Source: Corynebacterium sp. KPL1814 | GTDB lineage: Bacteria > Actinomycetota > Actinomycetes > Mycobacteriales > Mycobacteriaceae | Direction: 5' to 3' | DNA length: 64,000 bases | Assembly: GCF_000478175.1 (NCBI RefSeq) | Contig: NZ_KI515775.1 | Coordinates: forward strand, 137,797 to 201,796 | Program-made: the position numbers and the translations under genes | In this document: positions 62,404-64,000 of the stretch, one piece after another | Position numbering within the stretch: position 1 is the first letter of the stretch | Layout of the letters: each line of letters starts with the position of its first letter | The notes under the pieces: generated by a model | Database searches by the model: none | What the model was told of the DNA's origin: nothing | What the model saw: the letters and a program-made list of their open reading frames with translations, nothing else

Positions 62404-64000
62404 ATGTCTCGCTTAAGTCCTCTCAACTGGCCGGTGGTGCGCCAGCTGCGTAGCGGCGATCCCTTTGGCCGGGATATCAATACGCAATCAACCAAGAGCA
62501 AGGAAAAGCACGGGCGCACGGTCGAAGCTGACCGCGTGGTGCAATCCGTGTGCCCATATTGCGCGGTTGGTTGCGCCCAGCGCGTGTACGTCAAAGATGA
62601 CCGGGTCATCCAGATTGAGGGCGATCCGGATTCACCGATTTCGCGCGGGCGTTTGTGCCCGAAGGGCTCAGCGTCGGAGCAGTTGGTCAACTCCGCAACG
62701 CGATTGACCAAGATTAAGTACCGCGCACCGCACTCCACCGAGTGGCAGGAGCTGGATGAAGACACCGCGATGGACATGATCGCGGATCGTTTCTTGGAAG
62801 CGCGCCGGAAGGGCTGGCAAGACACCGATGATTCGGGGCGGACGCTCAACCGCACGATGGGTATCGCCGGCCTTGGTGGCGCGACCTTGGATAACGAGGA
62901 AAACTACCTCATCAAGAAGCTTTTTACCGCTGCCGGTGCGGTGCAGCTCGAAAACCAGGCGCGCATATGACACTCCGCCACAGTTCCTAGTTTAGGAACT
63001 TCGTTTGGCCGCGGCGGCGCAACCCAACCGCTGCAGGATATGGCGAATGCTGATTGCATCGTCATCGAGGGTTCGAATATGGCCGAGTGTCACCCGGTGG
63101 GATTCCAGTGGGTCGTAGAAGCCAAAAAGCGTGGCGCCCGGATTATTCACGTGGATCCGCGGTATACGCGTACCTCTGCGTTCTCCAATCGCCACATTGG
63201 CATTCGCGGCGGTACCGACGTGGTGCTGCTGGGCGCGGTCATTAACTACATGCTCCAGAATGAGCTGTACTTCCGCGATTATGTCGTCGCATATACCAAT
63301 GCGCCGATGATCATCTCGGAGGATTACCAGGACACCGAGGAACTGGACGGACTGTTTTCTGGCTATGACCCAGAAACCGGCACGTACGTGACCGATTCGT
63401 GGCAGTACGTGCAAAAGCCGGAAGGTTCTTCCTGGAATGTGGAGCGCGATGACACTCTGGAGCACCCGAATTCGGTCTTCCAGATTCTCAAGCGCCACTA
63501 TGCGCGCTATACCCCTGAGCTGGTAGAAGAAACCTGCGGCATCGCGCAGGAAGACTTCTACTACCTGGCGGATTCCATTGCGCAGAATTCCGATCCGGAA
63601 CACACCACGTGTTTCGCTTATGCCTTGGGCTTTACCCAGCACACCTTGGGCGCTCAGTTCATCCGTACCGCTGCCATTTTGCAGCTCTTGATGGGCAATG
63701 TGGGCCGCCCAGGCTCGGGAATCATGGCCTTGCGCGGGCACGCCTCCATTCAGGGATCCACGGATATTCCGACGCTCTTCCACTCCCTGCCCGGCTACCT
63801 GCCCATGCCGAGCGTGGAAAAGCAGACGTGGCCGGAATTTGTGGATGAGATCCGGGATGAGTCCCAAAAGGGCTTCTGGCAGATCGGCGAAAATTACGCC
63901 GTGTCCTTGATGAAGTCTTATTGGGGAGACGCGGCGACCAAGGAAAATAACTGGGGCTATGACCTCATGCCGCGCATTTCCGGCGCGCATTCTACTTACG
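62404..64000 (+). CDS. Formate dehydrogenase alpha subunit, selenocysteine-containing, partial
   Basis: A molybdopterin-bis(MGD) formate dehydrogenase that runs off the right edge (532 codons seen). Residues 1-100 have the [4Fe-4S] site Cys50, Cys53, Cys57 (CPYCAVGC) and Cys85 (RLCPKGSAS). At codon 189 (62968-62970) an in-frame TGA stands where FdnG/FdhF proteins have selenocysteine, in the context ENQARI-U-HSATVPSL, and the frame continues FGRGGATQPLQDMA. A hairpin follows at once (SECIS-like). No twin-arginine signal is seen, unlike E. coli FdnG, so the enzyme probably faces the cytoplasm. TGA as Sec is inferred; if unread, the gene would be truncated. Confidence 0.93.
62968..63000 (+). promoter_or_regulatory. 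UGA codon with bacterial SECIS-like hairpin
   Basis: TGA (62968-62970) is followed after 11 nt by a perfect 7-bp stem AGTTCCT (62982-62988) with AGGAACT (62994-63000), apical loop AGTTT containing GU. The 11-nt distance and GU in the loop are like E. coli fdhF/fdnG SECIS, where SelB binds the apical hairpin. Flanking GCC/GGC bases could extend the stem. Confidence 0.75.

Noticed and set aside
62992-63990. Long minus-strand open frame (332 codons) opposite the formate dehydrogenase gene
   Set aside because: It is the antisense shadow of a clear FDH coding region and shows no family motif.

Overview
The window is a piece of a Corynebacterium chromosome (Actinobacteria, Mycobacteriales). The evidence is gene content and order: mycothiol S-conjugate amidase (mca) flanked by greA, a DUF4307 gene and a Z-isoprenyl diphosphate synthase; the eno-divIC-DUF501-ppx string; glpX next to a DUF4245 gene; ispH-xseAB; and insertion sequences of the IS1249 and IS30 types seen in corynebacteria. 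The species cannot be fixed from the sequence. Many genes start with GTG or TTG, and several appear to be leaderless.

Layout. 1-7340: housekeeping block on the minus strand (FAH-family hydrolase cut by the window edge, pth, rplY, prs, glmU, an MFS carrier), then a TRIC/UPF0126 channel. 7379-15088: looser, accessory-looking stretch with a small membrane protein, an Ltp-type surface protein, lipoproteins, a thioredoxin-reductase-like flavoprotein, a complete IS30-family element and tRNA-Gln(TTG). 15170-28369: TetR-mfd, nadA-nadC, an APC amino-acid carrier, mazG, a lytic transglycosylase, eno-divIC-DUF501-ppx, and a tRNA with a TAA anticodon. 28370-33055: a Bax-inhibitor-1 protein, then a two-gene envelope/secretion locus in which both genes are interrupted (a 7-G frameshift and an in-frame TAG), and a small lipoprotein. 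33112-42749: greA, mca cluster, coaA, glyA, a DUF5997/LysR-effector pair, an LGFP lipoprotein, phoH and an acetyltransferase. 42880-46819: a 1410-bp IS1249-type element with an 8-bp target duplication lying in the stop codon of a DUF2316 gene, followed by a TetR/DHA2 drug-efflux operon with a palindromic operator. 47004-57987: fumC, glpX, xseAB, ispH, rmuC, an AI-2E-family carrier and ychF. 58086-64000: a PfpI/DJ-1 protein, a cation-diffusion facilitator behind a yybP-ykoY (Mn2+) riboswitch, a dicarboxylate/cation symporter, pyroglutamyl peptidase, and the start of a formate dehydrogenase alpha subunit.

Most notable points. The formate dehydrogenase reads through an in-frame TGA at exactly the selenocysteine site, with a SECIS-like hairpin 11 nt downstream. 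The riboswitch has a visible switching helix that exchanges its P1 stem for a hairpin over the ribosome binding site of the CDF gene. A 65-66-bp palindromic repeat family occurs four times at two loci about 59 kb apart. An LysR-type effector domain without a DNA-binding domain is divergent from a small helix-turn-helix-like protein, which suggests a split regulator. No CRISPR array, rRNA operon or prophage was seen.
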